Below are positions 12,432 through 23,873 of a stretch of DNA of 64,000 nt, one piece after another; the first letter of the stretch is position 1, and each line of letters begins with the position of its first letter. The translations under genes and the position numbers were made by a program. The notes under the pieces were generated by a model. It did no database searches and was not told the origin of the DNA. It worked only from the letters and a program-made list of their open reading frames with translations. This stretch comes from Cymbidium sinense (lineage: Eukaryota; Streptophyta; Magnoliopsida; Asparagales; Orchidaceae): contig CM038229.1 of assembly GCA_021442155.1 (NCBI GenBank), positions 70,762,443-70,826,442 on the forward strand, given 5' to 3'.

Positions 12432-13896
12432 ATGGCAACACCAAAGTATGTGTTCACCTTTCCCCATGGGATGGACTTGACCTTAGATCAGGCCAGCCTT
12501 CCCTGATCTAATTATGCCCACCTCATCCACTTTGGATGAGGCTTCGAGGGGCCAAGATTACTTGTGAGGGCACTCCCCTCATGACTGTTAGCAGGAGCAC
12601 GGTGACCGGGCAAAAGCCAATAATCCAGATTGACATGCCATCAGTTTCATAGATTCCCTCACTGAAGAGGAAGGTAGTGACAGTTCCCACAGTAGTAGTG
12701 TCAGTGCCAGTGTCAGTGTTAGTTCACCCGATTGTTCCCCGTGCTTCCCCAGTGAGGGCTAGCACCCACTCACTAGCACCCTCAAAGGGTAAGGCTCCCT
12801 TGATCCCAAGGATTGTCTCTCTTGATTTTGAGGTTGGGTCTAGCTCTTACTCTGCTCGACCTACTTAGACCCAAAGGAGAAACAAGAGCCGCATGATAAA
12901 GCGGTACCATACTCGCATTGCTAGGGAGATGGAGGCAGCTACTCGGTCTGTTGTAGAGAAGTTGCCCATAATGGTTTCCCTGCTAGTTACAGTAAACCCA
13001 TTTTATCCTCTCTCTCTCTCTCTCTCTCTAGGTCTGATAGAGAGGATGCTAGGAGGAACTCTGCTTCACCTCCACGAGGTTGGTTTGACCACCGGTCGTG
13101 GAGTGGAGGTCTTGATGGCCTCGTTGGTTCTATCTTTGATGGTGGACTCTACATGATCTGAGTCTGGGGCTCAGTTTCATTTGAGATCCATGATCCCCCA
13201 TAGTGTGGAGAAGCAGCTTAGGTAGGAGAGGGCTATAGAAGCCCGCATTCATGTTACCGGTAGAGGGGAGGTATAGGGTCGGCGACCTCCGCACTTGTGG
13301 ATTTTCTGGATCGGCGTGCTACCCGTGCTAACCATACAGACAGTATCTTACTCACGGGGATCACACATCATAGGAGAGTAGCTCCTATCCCAAGAGAGTT
13401 AGTGGTGCCTCCACCACACCACTATACACCCCATCCACCATCACCTATACATGTTCCAGCATCTTCAGTTCTATCAAAGGCCATGAAGGCCGCATCGGGG
13501 GAGAAGATCATCTCATTGGTGATACGGCTACGACCAAGAGATCATGTTACATCCATGTTATCTACTGTGGTGAGGCCAATCTCTCCTACTTGACCTTCTG
13601 CCCCAGTCATGGTGCGAAAGGAATGGCAACCTCGAAGTATCATAGTTATCCCGTCACCACCACCACCAGTACAACATACGATGGAGATATCAGTTGTTGA
13701 GGGAGAAGGTGACAGCTTAGTTGCACCTATGATGATAGATCCTTCTAGGAGTGTCACCTCATGCAGATATAGCAACAGCCAGGAGTACATTTCTTCCAGC
13801 GATATAGGGTCGACTCTCCAGCAGCAGGGGAGGTCTAGTGCCTCTCGGTACATGATAGTGATCCCATCACCAGTCAGCCAAAGTCATTTATGCTAG
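12432..13896 (+). pseudogene. Broken upstream frame(s) before gag
   Basis: An ATG at 12432 opens a short frame that stops about 25 codons later. From 12677 a Val/Pro/Ser-rich frame runs through a TAG at 12866-12868 into a basic segment around 12893 (KRYHTRIAREMEAATRS). A (CT)n tract lies near 13011-13029. From 13297 another frame, rich in Pro, His and Ser, continues through one TGA (13591-13593) to 13896. These are either the worn N-terminal part of gag or an additional ORF before gag, as Ogre elements have. The sequence alone does not separate the two. No homology to a named domain was recognised. Confidence 0.45.
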
Positions 13897-13901
13897 TTTA
13901 G

Positions 13902-15480
13902 ATGGATCATTCTCTAGATGATATAGTAGCCCATTATCTCATGGAGAAGAAAGAAATCCTAGGATATGACTGGTCTGATGAGAAGAAGATCAGCTTTGAT
14001 CCCAATGAAGATGATTTATTGGGAGATTCGACAGGGATTTGCATGGTAAATACTAGAGGGTCCCTCCTTAGAGAGCAGCAAACTTTGGAAGGAGCTGAGG
14101 CTGAGCAAGAAGACACAACCCACTTAACCCAACACCTCCTTCAGCAGATGAAGCAGAAGGATGAAAAGATAGATAGGATAGAAATGAGGCTTGAAGATTT
14201 ATTAGCAGTTGTCTTAGCACTTCAGAACCAAGCACCAGTAGTTCATCCTACTATAGCTGAGACTAGTCGGCCAGAGTTGGTTCATGTCTTAGATCCGGCC
14301 AAGACTTTACCTCTAGTAGAGCAGGACAGCACCAGTTTGTATAGGAAGGTAATGGATGGTACCTCCATATAAGAAAAAGATATCAAGAGCATGGTTGAGC
14401 AGTAGCTGAAAGAAGCATTAGCTCAAGCCCGAGAAGGATCATTAGTTCCAAAAAGTAGACCCTACCCCGAGGAATTTGATGCAATCCAATATCCTAAGGA
14501 TTTTGTGCCATCTTCTTTAAAGAGTTTTGATGGCAGTGAGAACCCGAGGCAGCATATTGCACACTTTAGGGCTAGTTATTGCAACGCTAGTGGCAGTGAC
14601 ACTTTACTCTTTCATCTCTTTGTTAGTAGCTTAGCAGGCATTGCCTTTGACTGGTATGCTAAACTTCCCAATAGTTCAGTGAAGATATTAGCTGAGTTGG
14701 AGCAACTCTTCATCAAGAGGTTTGCTGGAGCTCATCAAAGGGTCAATGTGGGCGATCTCATTGTATCACAATAACACCCAGGTGAGTCCCTTGTTGATTA
14801 CATTCTCAGATGGCATAACTTGAGTATGAAATACGAGTCGTAACTATCTGAACTACATTCCATTGAAATTCTTCTAAAGAATATTCATGGCCCGATCGCC
14901 TTCATGCTTAGGGGCTTCACCATCAAAACTTTTGATAAGTTAATTAATAATACGGCTAGTCTGCAATGAGAGGCCAAACAGTTGCCTTTTCAAAACCAGT
15001 TGCCCAAGTCAAAGTCACATAAGGTATATGAGAAGAAGCCAGGAATAGTGATAGAGGTAGACAAGGGGAAACAACCAGCTAGAGATCAGTCTGAGAGACC
15101 ACAACCTCAGAATTCTATGCTTCCACCTCCTCTACCACCAGGGATGCCTACCGGTCCCTTAATCCTCATGGCTGTACCACCTCCTCTCAGCCACATATGT
15201 GCGTGTACACATACCGCCATGCGTAGCTATGGTCCACCTGCTCTTTTGGATAAACTTAACAAGCCCTATTCATTTAAGAGGGAGGTAATCAGGAAGATCT
15301 TTAAGAATCTCTTAAAGAAGCCTGATTTTTAGCTACCCTAACCTAGGAGATCAGAGGAAGTGCATAAAAGTCATGATCCTAACTTTTGCCCCAACCACCA
15401 TATGCTAGGTCATGTTTTGGAAGATTATTTCACATTTAAGGACTGGCTTGAACAAATCTTCCAGACTGGTGCTATAGTTA
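13902..15480 (+). pseudogene. gag: Ty3/gypsy gag (degenerate)
   Basis: An open frame from 13902 (156 codons) has an acidic start and a charged coiled-coil-like stretch (QQMKQKDEKIDRIEMRLEDL). After stops near 14370-14480, the frame at 14505-14774 is a clear retrotransposon gag capsid core (FDGSENPRQHIAHF, FDWYAKLP, LEQLFIKRF). It stops at a TAA exactly where the domain should continue, then resumes (VDYILRWHNLSMKY). Another frame at 14982-15332 is the basic/Pro-rich linker. At 15387-15428 a nucleocapsid-type finger is spaced C-x2-H-x4-H-x4-Y; the last ligand, usually Cys, is Tyr. At least four interruptions make this non-functional. INT2 has no equivalent. Confidence 0.8.
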
Positions 15481-16439
15481 TCCAAAAGGAATACCTTGTG
15501 GAATAAACATCCAGTTCTATTTGGGTAATCCTTGGAAATACTTGCGATCCTGCTAAAACTAAAGAAGGTTGGGATATCTCCTTTTCCCCTCCCTGTAAGA
15601 AGATTGTTCAGAAAATCAACAAACTTTCCTTGCAGCTTGTGCTAGCCCGAGATAGCCAAGTAGTGCAACCACCGATCGAGCCCAGCCTCCAGTCTACCAT
15701 TGCAGCTACTACATCAATGAGCATCTCTTCTACTTATGCTAGCTCTTCCTTTACTAGTAAAACTCTTGTATTAGCGGATGAGGGCATCAAATCCCTTACC
15801 CCCACTTACTTTACTTGATTTCTACTATGTACCCCCAATCAAATCCAAGAAATTGAAGAATAAAGCTAGCTTGAATTATATGTCGCCGATGGGTTGTCTA
15901 AATCTATTCTTAATGATAACTCTTCAAGTCAATAATTAACTAATTGATCTTCCTTTTACGATTCAGTTATTTTTTTTCTCACGAATACTATGGGTTCACC
16001 TCTTGAGATAGACTTGGAATCATCAATTTGAGTCTCATAGAGAAGGCTGGTGAGCGATGTCGGGTAGAACCTTCCATTACCACAAGAGATCACCAAGTCA
16101 ACCTCCATAGTGGCAAGGCTACCTCTAGGGCACTTCAAGATAGAAAAACAGTCATTGGTTTAGAGGATGAAGTCCACATAGGATCCACCCTTGGATATGC
16201 TCATGGAGGATTAGCCCAAGGTGGACTACAATATCCCTTCTCACCTAAGAAAGTTTCCATCTAAGCTAAACATATACGATGCCCTTGTCTTATCCAAAGA
16301 GAAGAGAGAATAATTAATCAAAGCTCTCCTTAATCCTGAGATATGCTTAGCTCAGCTGACCGTTGTTGGAGAGGAGACACATTATACAAAAGAATCCCAG
16401 GGGATCACTTTCACAGATGAAGACCTTCTTCTGGGGGAC
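15481..16439 (+). other. Gag-protease linker, degenerate
   Basis: Several short frames with low-complexity Ser/Thr composition (for example 15630-15818) and many stops. No recognisable domain. By position it is the linker between nucleocapsid and protease in the polyprotein. Confidence 0.4.
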
Positions 16440-16830
16440 ATGGAGCACAACCGTCCTCTCTACATTATAGTGGACATGGGTAGATTCAAACTTGCCAGAG
16501 TTCTCGATGATCTAGATGCATTAGTGAACATTATGAGACTAAATACCCTTGCCTATTTGAGGATTGACATCTCCACACTCTCAGGAAATCAGATGATGTT
16601 CAAATTATTCAATGAACAAGGGGAGAGGGCTTTAGGTTCCGTGGTGTCACCTTTGGAGATAGGTGACTAGAAGACTGAAGCCAAGTTTTACATAATCGAT
16701 TTGAATACTTCATTCACTGCTTTGCTTGGTAGGTCTTAGATACACCAGAATAAGATGATTCCATCCTCCCACCATCAGTGCATCAAGTTCAGAAAAGATG
16801 CGATTGAATACTGTGTCAAGGGAGATGAAA
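16440..16830 (+). pseudogene. Ty3/gypsy aspartic protease (degenerate)
   Basis: The frame at 16440-16670 has the typical start (NRPLYI), the active-site region (RVLDDLDALVNIM) and a following strand (LAYLRIDISTLSG). It then runs through a TAG into YIIDLNTSFTALLGRS, the usual C-terminal part of these proteases. The catalytic triplet, normally Asp-Ser/Asp-Gly, reads Asp-Asp-Leu, so the Gly is missing. The loss and the internal stop make activity very unlikely. It lies between gag and RT as expected for gypsy elements. Confidence 0.65.
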
Positions 16831-17880
16831 AGCCATTTTCAGTTAGAGAGGTTGAGATATATTAGAATGCGACCTACTATCTTCCTCAAAACATCTTTCT
16901 CGTGAACTTGAACAAAATTCAAATGCAAATGCAAAAGAAAATGAAGGAAAAGAAAATGCAAAAGAAAATTAAAATAAAACTGAAAATCTAAGTGAACAAC
17001 AAAGGGAAATTGAGGAAATAGTGGAGCCGCATATGACATTCCACCCACAGTTCATTCCATCATATGGACATGTGGGTAGGATGACTCGACCTCCACCAGG
17101 CAGAGGCAGGAATAGAAATAAAGGTAGTCCCAGAGGCAAAAGACCCCCTAGTTGGCCATCAGCCAATAGGGATTTTATTCCAGTTCGTAGAAGTACCCCT
17201 ACTATTCACATAGATTTGGAATCCAGCTCAGAGGATAAGTCTCATGTGATTAGTATACCAGCCAACCCCTCTCAGTGATTTCTATTAGAGGTGACTTTTG
17301 ATCCAGGCAGTGATGAAGACCAGGCCTCCAGGCAAAGCAAAGTATTTGAATCAGGTTTATGTGAGACTATTAGGCAGCAGTTGGAAACATTAGCTATAAC
17401 CTCACTTTCATCTCAAAAAGCTGAAGGTTTAGTAATTAAGGAAGCCCCTAAATCTTCCATTGATGCAAAGCCAAAGAGATTCTTTTTGGGATCATCATCC
17501 TCAAGTCCTTAACTTGATGTAGAACTTAAGGAGGATTCATTTAAAGAATTAATAGAATTATCATTTGACTTTTACTCGCCTTATGTTCATAACCTTATAT
17601 AGAAAGGTTTGGTTCCTCATACATGGTCCAGGCATAGGTCAGAGTATTTTGAGAAAGAACAATACAGGCGAGCAATCAAGATCGGGACTAGGTTTATATG
17701 GGTCGATCGATGATGATTAGCTTGTCACCAACCATCTAGAATCTGATAGGTTCTTTCACACCAAATCAACTCTTATGAGGATGTATGTTTAGAAATCACA
17801 GATGATCCAAATGATCTTTAAATCAAAGATGCACACCCAGAATTTAAGGAAGAGATCCATTCAATAATTGACAAGCTTAA
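16831..17880 (+). pseudogene. Protease-RT linker region
   Basis: Frames at 17021-17278 and 17291-17512 encode a linker rich in Pro, Arg, Ser and acidic residues (PPPGRGRNRN; ESSSEDKSH). A Lys/Met-rich A-repeat run sits at 16915-16990. From 17517 a more conserved stretch (ELIELSFDFYSPYV, EYFEKEQYRRAIKIGTRF) precedes RT but has two stops. No enzyme domain is recognised. Such a linker is usual between protease and RT in Tat-like polyproteins. Confidence 0.5.
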
Positions 17881-17889
17881 AGAAATCAA

Positions 17890-18690
17890 CCTCGAGATAG
17901 AAGAAAATATGTGTCAGACATACATCAGTTCGTTGTTAAATGAAGAAGAAACTAATGACTTAGTTAGGCTATTGACTGAATTTAAAGACTGCTTTGCATG
18001 GAGTTATGAAGAAATGCCCAGATTATCTTCTGACATAGTAGTCCACAAACAAGCAATAGATCCTAGTGCTGACCCTATCAAGCAAGCTCCTAGATGCATG
18101 CAATTAGAAATTAAACACCAGGTCATTTTTGAAGTAAATAAACTGATCGATGCTAGTTTCATCAGTGAAGAAAAATACCCTACCTAGTTAGCCAGTGTCA
18201 TACCAGTTAAGAAAAAAAATGGCTAAATTTGCATATGCATCAATTTCAGGGACTTAAATAAGACATGTCCTAAGGATGAGTTTCTTCTTCCTATACTAGA
18301 ATTAATGGTGGGCATCGCCTCATCTCATGCAGTGTTCTCTTTCATGGATGGGTCATCTGGCTATAACCAAATTAAGATGTCTCCTGAAAATGAAAGAAAC
18401 ACCACTTTTTGAACCCTGATCAGAATCTTTTGTTATAATCATGCCTTTCAGCCTTAAAAATACTGGTGTTACATACCAATGGGTCATGACTCAGATCTTT
18501 AATGAACTCATCCATCATCAGCTTGACTATTATGTTGATGATCTAGTATTCAAGAGCAGAGAAAAGGAAGACTATCTCTTTGACTTGAGAGTAGTTTCTG
18601 AACGGTTAAGATAATATAACCTCAAAATAAATACCCTAAAGTGTGCATTCATAGTAGCTTCAAGAAAATTCCTTGGTTTTATTGTCTGAC
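17890..18690 (+). pseudogene. Ty3/gypsy reverse transcriptase (degenerate), INT1 copy
   Basis: The frame at 17909-18187 (LVRLLTEFKDCFAWSYEEMP, KQAPR, EVNKLIDASFISE) is the start of RT. It continues through a TAG at 18185-18187 and further stops as LASVIPVKKKNG, FRDLNKTCPKDEF, FSFMDGSSGYNQIKMSPE, and reaches the catalytic box YVDD at 18531-18542. The catalytic YVDD and the NQIKM box are intact, but at least six stops or frameshifts occur. INT2 has a parallel copy from about 40800. Confidence 0.85.
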
Positions 18691-19388
18691 ATTGAGGAAT
18701 AGAGATATATGCTAAAAAGATCAAAGATATCTTAGAAATTCCACCTCCAAAAAGTCTAACACAACTCAGATCGTTCTAAGGATAGTTGGCATATCTGAGA
18801 TGCTTTATCTCCAACCTATCATGGAGATGCAAGCCATTTTCAGCACTTATCAAAAAGGATGCCAAGTTCAAGTGGGATAACAAGTGTCAGCATTCCTTTC
18901 AAGATATCAAGTAGTATTTGGTGAAGCCGCCAGTTCTAGAAGCCCCTATCCTAAGCAGGCCACTAATCCTTTACACTGCTGCATTGGATGACTCTCTCTG
19001 TGCTTTATTGGCCCAAGCCAATGATTAAGGGAAGGATAGTGCTCCGTACTACCTCAGCCATCGTCTGATTCCTACTGAAGTGAACTACCCACCTATAGAG
19101 AAACATTTCCTAGCTTTGATATTTGCATCCCAAAAGCTATGACATTACATGCTTTCTCATAAGGTGAACTTGATTTTTATAACCAATCCACTACACTATC
19201 TCAAGACACAGCCAACGTTGCCTGGGCATTTAGCATGATGGTCCATGATTCTCTCACAGTTTGATATCGCATTCATACCCCTCCGTGCGATGAAAGGATA
19301 AGCATTAGCGAATTTCTTAGCAGCACACCCACTTCCTACTAACTCCCTGCTTAGTGATGACCTCCTTGATGAATCGATCATGAATTTA
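18691..19388 (+). pseudogene. First RNase H domain linked to RT (degenerate)
   Basis: Readable blocks in order: LILYTAALDDSLCALLAQAND (about 18967-19028), YYLSHRLIPTEVNYPPIEKHFLALIFASQKL (about 19050-19140), FDIAFIPLRAMKG and LANFLAAHPLPTN (about 19261-19345). These match the RNase H that follows RT in gypsy polyproteins. Stops at 19027, 19141 and near 19300 disrupt it. Confidence 0.7.
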
Positions 19389-19490
19389 GGGGAGGCTAAC
19401 AACTGCAATGGGAGATGTATTTTGATGGTACAGCTTCTTGGGGAGGCTAACAACTGCGATGGGAGATGTATTTTGATGGTACAGCTTCTT
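19389..19490 (+). repeat. 51-bp tandem duplication covering an RNase H catalytic segment
   Basis: The unit 19389-19439 is repeated at 19440-19490 with one base different. Each unit encodes, in the working frame, WEMYFDGTAS, which contains the first catalytic Asp of the second RNase H. INT2 has this segment once (near 42254-42304), so the duplication is private to INT1. Being 17 codons it keeps the frame, but a stop lies in the repeated segment. Confidence 0.9.
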
Positions 19491-20128
19491 TTCATAAAGG
19501 GGAAACACCATGATCTACTCTTCCAGGAAAGGCAGGGGTAGGAATAGTAATCTTAACTCTAAACCATGAAGTGATGAGATTCTTATACTATCTATCTAAT
19601 CCTTGCACCAATAATTAAGCCGAGTATGAGGCTTTGATTGTAGATCTAGAGTTAGCCATTACAGTGTGTGTCAAGAGCATCAACATCTACTGGAATTCTT
19701 CGCTGGTCATCAACCAGATTGTCGAGTCCTACAAGGTTCTCAAATTGAAGCTTCGCCATTACTATAAGTACACCATGAAGTTGTTGGCTCAGATCCCGGA
19801 GATCACCATTTACAAGGTTTCCCATGGAGAGAACACAGTAGCAGATGCTTTAGCCAAACTTGCTAAAGAATCAGCATGTCCGAAAGATGAGTCCATTTCA
19901 ATAAGGGTCCAAAATAGACAGGTCCTATCCCTTATTGATGCTGAACTCATCGAGAGATTTTCTATTGAAGGGGAGGTTGTCGTTGCCACAAAGGACGAGG
20001 AACTGGATTGGAGGCAACCATTCATAGACTATTTGAACACTGACAACCTACCTCAAGAGAAGTCACAAGCCTATCAGGTAAAGCAGAGAGCCTTCTCCTA
20101 CACTCTCGTAGATGGCACCTTGTACTAA
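19400..20128 (+). pseudogene. Second (additional) RNase H domain of Tat-type pol, INT1 copy
   Basis: After MYFDGTAS the frame continues as a RNase H fold: AGVGIVILT, then a TAA before AEYEALIVDLELA, then an open 164-codon frame at 19634-20128 (SLVINQIVES, YYKYTMKLLAQIPEITIYKVSHGENTVADALAKLA). The presence of AEYEAL and of ADALAKLA after a first complete RNase H identifies the extra RNase H found in Tat-lineage elements. The catalytic Asp before SLVINQI is Asn here (YWNSSL); INT2 keeps Asp (FRDSQL). The downstream part leads towards the integrase. Confidence 0.8.
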
Positions 20129-21260
20129 CGGTCCTTTGAACAAATGTGGTTATGTTGTTTAGACATACACGAAGCCCATGGCATTGTAACTGAGGTACAT
20201 TCAGGTCTATGCAGAGCACATCAATTCGATATAAAGATGAAAGCAAAGATCAAGAGACTAGGATACTACTAGCCTTTGATGATTACAAACTACATGAACG
20301 TATCTAGGAGATTCCATCAGTGTCAGGTACACGATGTGATCCTCCATCAACCACCCAACATTCTACACCCTTCCTTGGCCTCATGGCCATTCAAGTGTTG
20401 GGGTATCAACAATGTGGGTCTGATCAATCCTCCTTCTGCCAAGGGTCACAGATTCATCTTAGCTACTATCGACCACCTTTCCAAGTGGGCAAAAGCAATC
20501 CCACTCATAGAGGTCATAGCTCAGCATGTGCTTCAATTTTTTAGGAACCATATCATATATAGGTTTGGGGTGCCTCGATAAATTATATCTGATAACGGTA
20601 CTGCATTCAAAAGCACCAAGATCAACAGCTTCGCCAAAAGATATGGTATAGATTGGAGATACTCCACCATCTACTACCAAAGAGAAAATGGCTTAGTAGA
20701 AGCATTCAACAAAACTCTGATCCAAATACTAAAGAAGACACTTGATGGCAACAAGCAGCAGTGGAATGAGCAGTTGGTTAAAGCCTTGTGGGCCTACCGC
20801 ACCACATACAGAACTCCAACTCAATCTACTCTATTTTTCTTAGTGTATGGGTTTGAAGCCGTTCTACCTTCAGAAGTTCAACTCTCATCACTAAGGATAG
20901 CATTGGGTAACAGAGTCACTACAGAACATAATGCAAAGTTGCGATTAGAAGAGCTCGAAGGTTTGGAGGAGAGATGCCTAAGGGCTTGCCAGAACCTCAA
21001 GTTGTACAAGGCCAAAATGATTCATGGTAACAACAAGCTGGTCCACCCTAGGTCTTTCCAAGTAGGAGAACTTGTGTTAATTCTAAGGAGACCAATTGTT
21101 ACCATTTGAAAGATGGGAGGCAAGTTTGAACCCACTTGGGAAGGCCCCTATGTTATAGAAAAGGCCTACCAAGTAGGATCATACCAACTTATTGATTATA
21201 AAGGGGAACACCCGATGCTTCTAATTACTGGACATTATTTGAAGAAATATTATCCATAAA
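20129..21260 (+). pseudogene. Ty3/gypsy integrase (degenerate), INT1 copy
   Basis: The zinc-binding region reads EVHSGLCRAH ... RRFHQCQVH; the first Cys of the CxxC pair is Phe (INT2 keeps it, RRCHQCQVH). The core has CWGINNVGLI where the family has Trp-Gly-x-Asp, so the first catalytic Asp is Asn. The second (ISDNGTAF, after a stop at 20579) and the Glu (ENGLVEAFNKTL) are kept. The C-terminal part (ALWAYRTTYRTPTQST, FQVGELVLILRR, GGKFEPTWEGPYVIEKAY, HYLKKYYP) runs to the stop at 21257-21259. At least three in-frame stops are present. Confidence 0.85.
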
Positions 21261-23873
21261 AACCATGTTTCAAGACAATTCTATCAAAGAACAAAATTCT
21301 AATTCTATTTCATCAAAATCTTCCCTTCATTTGAAGTGTTGTTTGTTTGTCTCGTGAATCTGCCACAACGTGTTTAGGTTAGGTGTGAGAAAACCCAAGA
21401 TGCATCTTATCCTTCTTCACAACACAAACACATCCCCGGCGCTACTAGAATAGGTGTGAGAGAACCCAAGAGGCATCTATTTTTTTGACAACTTCGTTCC
21501 GGTTACGTTGCTGCCAAGTGGCATCCTTTAGGAGTCCCCTTTGTTATTCATGGGATCATTCCAGAAAAATCCCTGATTTGTTTAGAGGTGTAAGAGAACC
21601 TGAGAGGCATCCTATTCCTTTTAACACATGCACAAAAACAAACACAAATATTTTATCTCAGGCTATTTTGACATGGGAGCAAGCCCCCTATGGCACTCGC
21701 TCATTAGCTGCTCTAGGTTAGGTTCACATGCTACCTCGCAAGTCTGTCACCCCAATGGTCATTTATCAAAAAGATGTGAGTCACCGAGCTTTCATCCTAA
21801 CTTGACCATCACAAATTAATGAGCACCTTGTTAGTTTGGTAGGCTTCATTGCCCAACCAGTAAGTTACCTCATGTTGACTTTGTTTAAAGAAGATGTCAG
21901 CCCACGTGCTTTCTTCTTGAATTAGCCATCATGCACTAACTAGGCTGAGTATATTCGAAGTTTAGGGTAAGTCCCCCAGAGGTTCCTTTCCTCTTAACTA
22001 CGTTTGAGCTGATATAAGTCCCCTAGTGGCATTCACTCAGTAGTCTCCCTAGGTCGAATAGCACATGTCAAGCCGAAGAAAGACTATCCCAGTAATCAAT
22101 TCCATTATAGGGGAATGTGAGTCTCCTAGCTTTCCTCCTATGTTGATTGTTATAAACAGACGGGCACCATAGGTTGGCTGATGTTCGCTATGCTGATAGC
22201 GACTCACCCAGTGGATATGCCACTCTTAGAAGATGTGAGTCCCTGAGCTTTCTCCTTGAGTTGGACACTGAATACTTATTTGATATATGACTAGCCATGT
22301 CATCTTCTCTAGGGTGTTGGATCAAGCCTTCAGTGGCCCCATCTCCTGTAGGTACTTTATTTAGATTGCATCATTTGTGACCCCATTTAGACACTACTCG
22401 GGATACTTTTGGATTGGATAGTTCTCCTTTCCCAGTAGCCACCCCTGTGATTGGAGAATTTTTTTAACAGATGTACAGATTCTCCCTTGGTTTAGTAAAT
22501 TTGAGATAGGTCTAGGCAGATATAAGCTCCTTCTTAATTTGATCTCTCATAAATCAACAGGGTCCACGATAAACAAACTAAACAAAATAAACAAATTAAT
22601 TCGCTTGTGGATTAGGAATTCAAGCCCCCCAAAGGGCCCCTTTTCCTAAGCAAACATCTTATCTTTAGGGCAGTGCCAGCAGAACTCCTTATAGGAATTG
22701 TCTGACTACCTGAGTAGAGATAAGTCTCCGACTCGGCACTCTTTCCGTAGTCGCCCTTAGGTCGAGTTCAACCTGTTTTCCAAAAATAGGTTACCTGGTG
22801 CTCATTTCGCTTTGGAAGATGTTAGTCTACTACGCATTCTTTCTAGCATGATTGTTGCAAATCAAAGGACAGCCCTAGGTCAGGTTTGATTTGTTGCCCA
22901 AAGCAATCGATCACCCCAATGGTCTTTTGTAGTGGAAGATGTGACTTCCCAAGCTTTCTTTCCCTGAATTGATCATTACAAATTGAAAGGCACTCTTTTT
23001 GGTCGGATAGTTCTCCCCTTGGTCGGGAAGCTACTCCCTTTGGTTCAATAAATCTGAGATAGCTCTAGGCTAATATAAGCTCCTTCTCAGTGTGATCCAT
23101 CGTAAACCAATGAGATCCATCAAACAAATAAATTGAAATGAAACTAATCTTGACTATCTTTGAGCTAATTTAAGTCCCATAGCGGCACTCACTCAATAGT
23201 AAGCCCTAGGTTGGGTCCAATCCATTGCCTTGCCAATGGATCACCCCAGTAGTTGATCCCTACTTTGGAGAATGTAAGCCTACTATGCTTTCTTTCTAGT
23301 ACAGTTACTGCACACCGAAAGGCACTCCTTTGGTTGGCTAGTCTTACTATATAGTTAGTAGACTTCTCCTTCGGATTGGTAAATCTGATGTAGATCGAGA
23401 CCAACAGGATTCATCCATTCAAAAATTCAAACATCTAAAATCCAAAATAACCAAATACAAGTGAACAAACAAAGCAAATCCCTTGTCCTCCCTAGTGGAT
23501 GACTTGAACTTGCTTCCCCAGTGAAGAGTTCATCTTTCCATCCCCAGTGGAGTCAACTAAACAACCAAATCAAATCAATTTCTCCCCAGTGAGATTCAAA
23601 TCAAACCTCTCATCCCTCTATGGATGACTTGAACTTCTTTCCTTAGTGGAAGGTTCGCATCTTTTATCCCTAGTGGATTCCCCCTTCACTCTCTTATGTT
23701 TTTGACATGAGTAGAGTTGCATTGCACTAAGCTCTAGATTCTTTCTACACCCAGGATTAGGCATAGATCATTTCTATTAGTGCTTGTGATTGTTCAGTGT
23801 TGTTGATCATTTCGATCAACACTAATACGTGTGGTGTACCTGGTCAATCACACCACACCTATTGGGCGCCCTT
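21261..23873 (+). repeat. INT1 3' untranslated region with degenerate repeats
   Basis: No coding potential. Two repeat families are visible. A short phrase GTGTGAGAGAACCCAAGAGG followed by CATC occurs near 21380, 21449 and 21586. A longer unit has the form AAGATGTGAGTCCCNNGCTTTC, then CTTGANCATTNNAAA, then GGGCACC. It recurs near 21768, 21890, 22105, 22228, 22817, 22936 and 23268, spaced 110-590 bp. Near 23490-23690, cctagtggatgacttgaactt-like units recur. INT2 has the same region at 44057-46750. Repeat-rich 3' regions are a known trait of Tat-lineage elements. Confidence 0.7.
23830..23873. other. Inverted repeats just before LTR2, where a polypurine tract would be expected
   Basis: GTGTGGTGT and ACACCACAC are perfect 9-bp arms around a 12-base loop, followed by ATT and the self-complementary GGGCGCCC ending about three bases before LTR2. 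The INT2/LTR3 junction has the same layout with small changes (about 46707-46750). No purine-rich tract is seen at either junction. Confidence 0.6.

Noticed and set aside
17890..21260. Endogenous pararetrovirus as the source of RT and RNase H
   Set aside because: An integrase follows the second RNase H, and LTRs flank the region; pararetroviruses lack both.
23189..23404. Minus-strand frame in the 3' repeat region (and 46051-46233)
   Set aside because: Chance frame in degenerate repeats; not conserved in the matching part of INT2.
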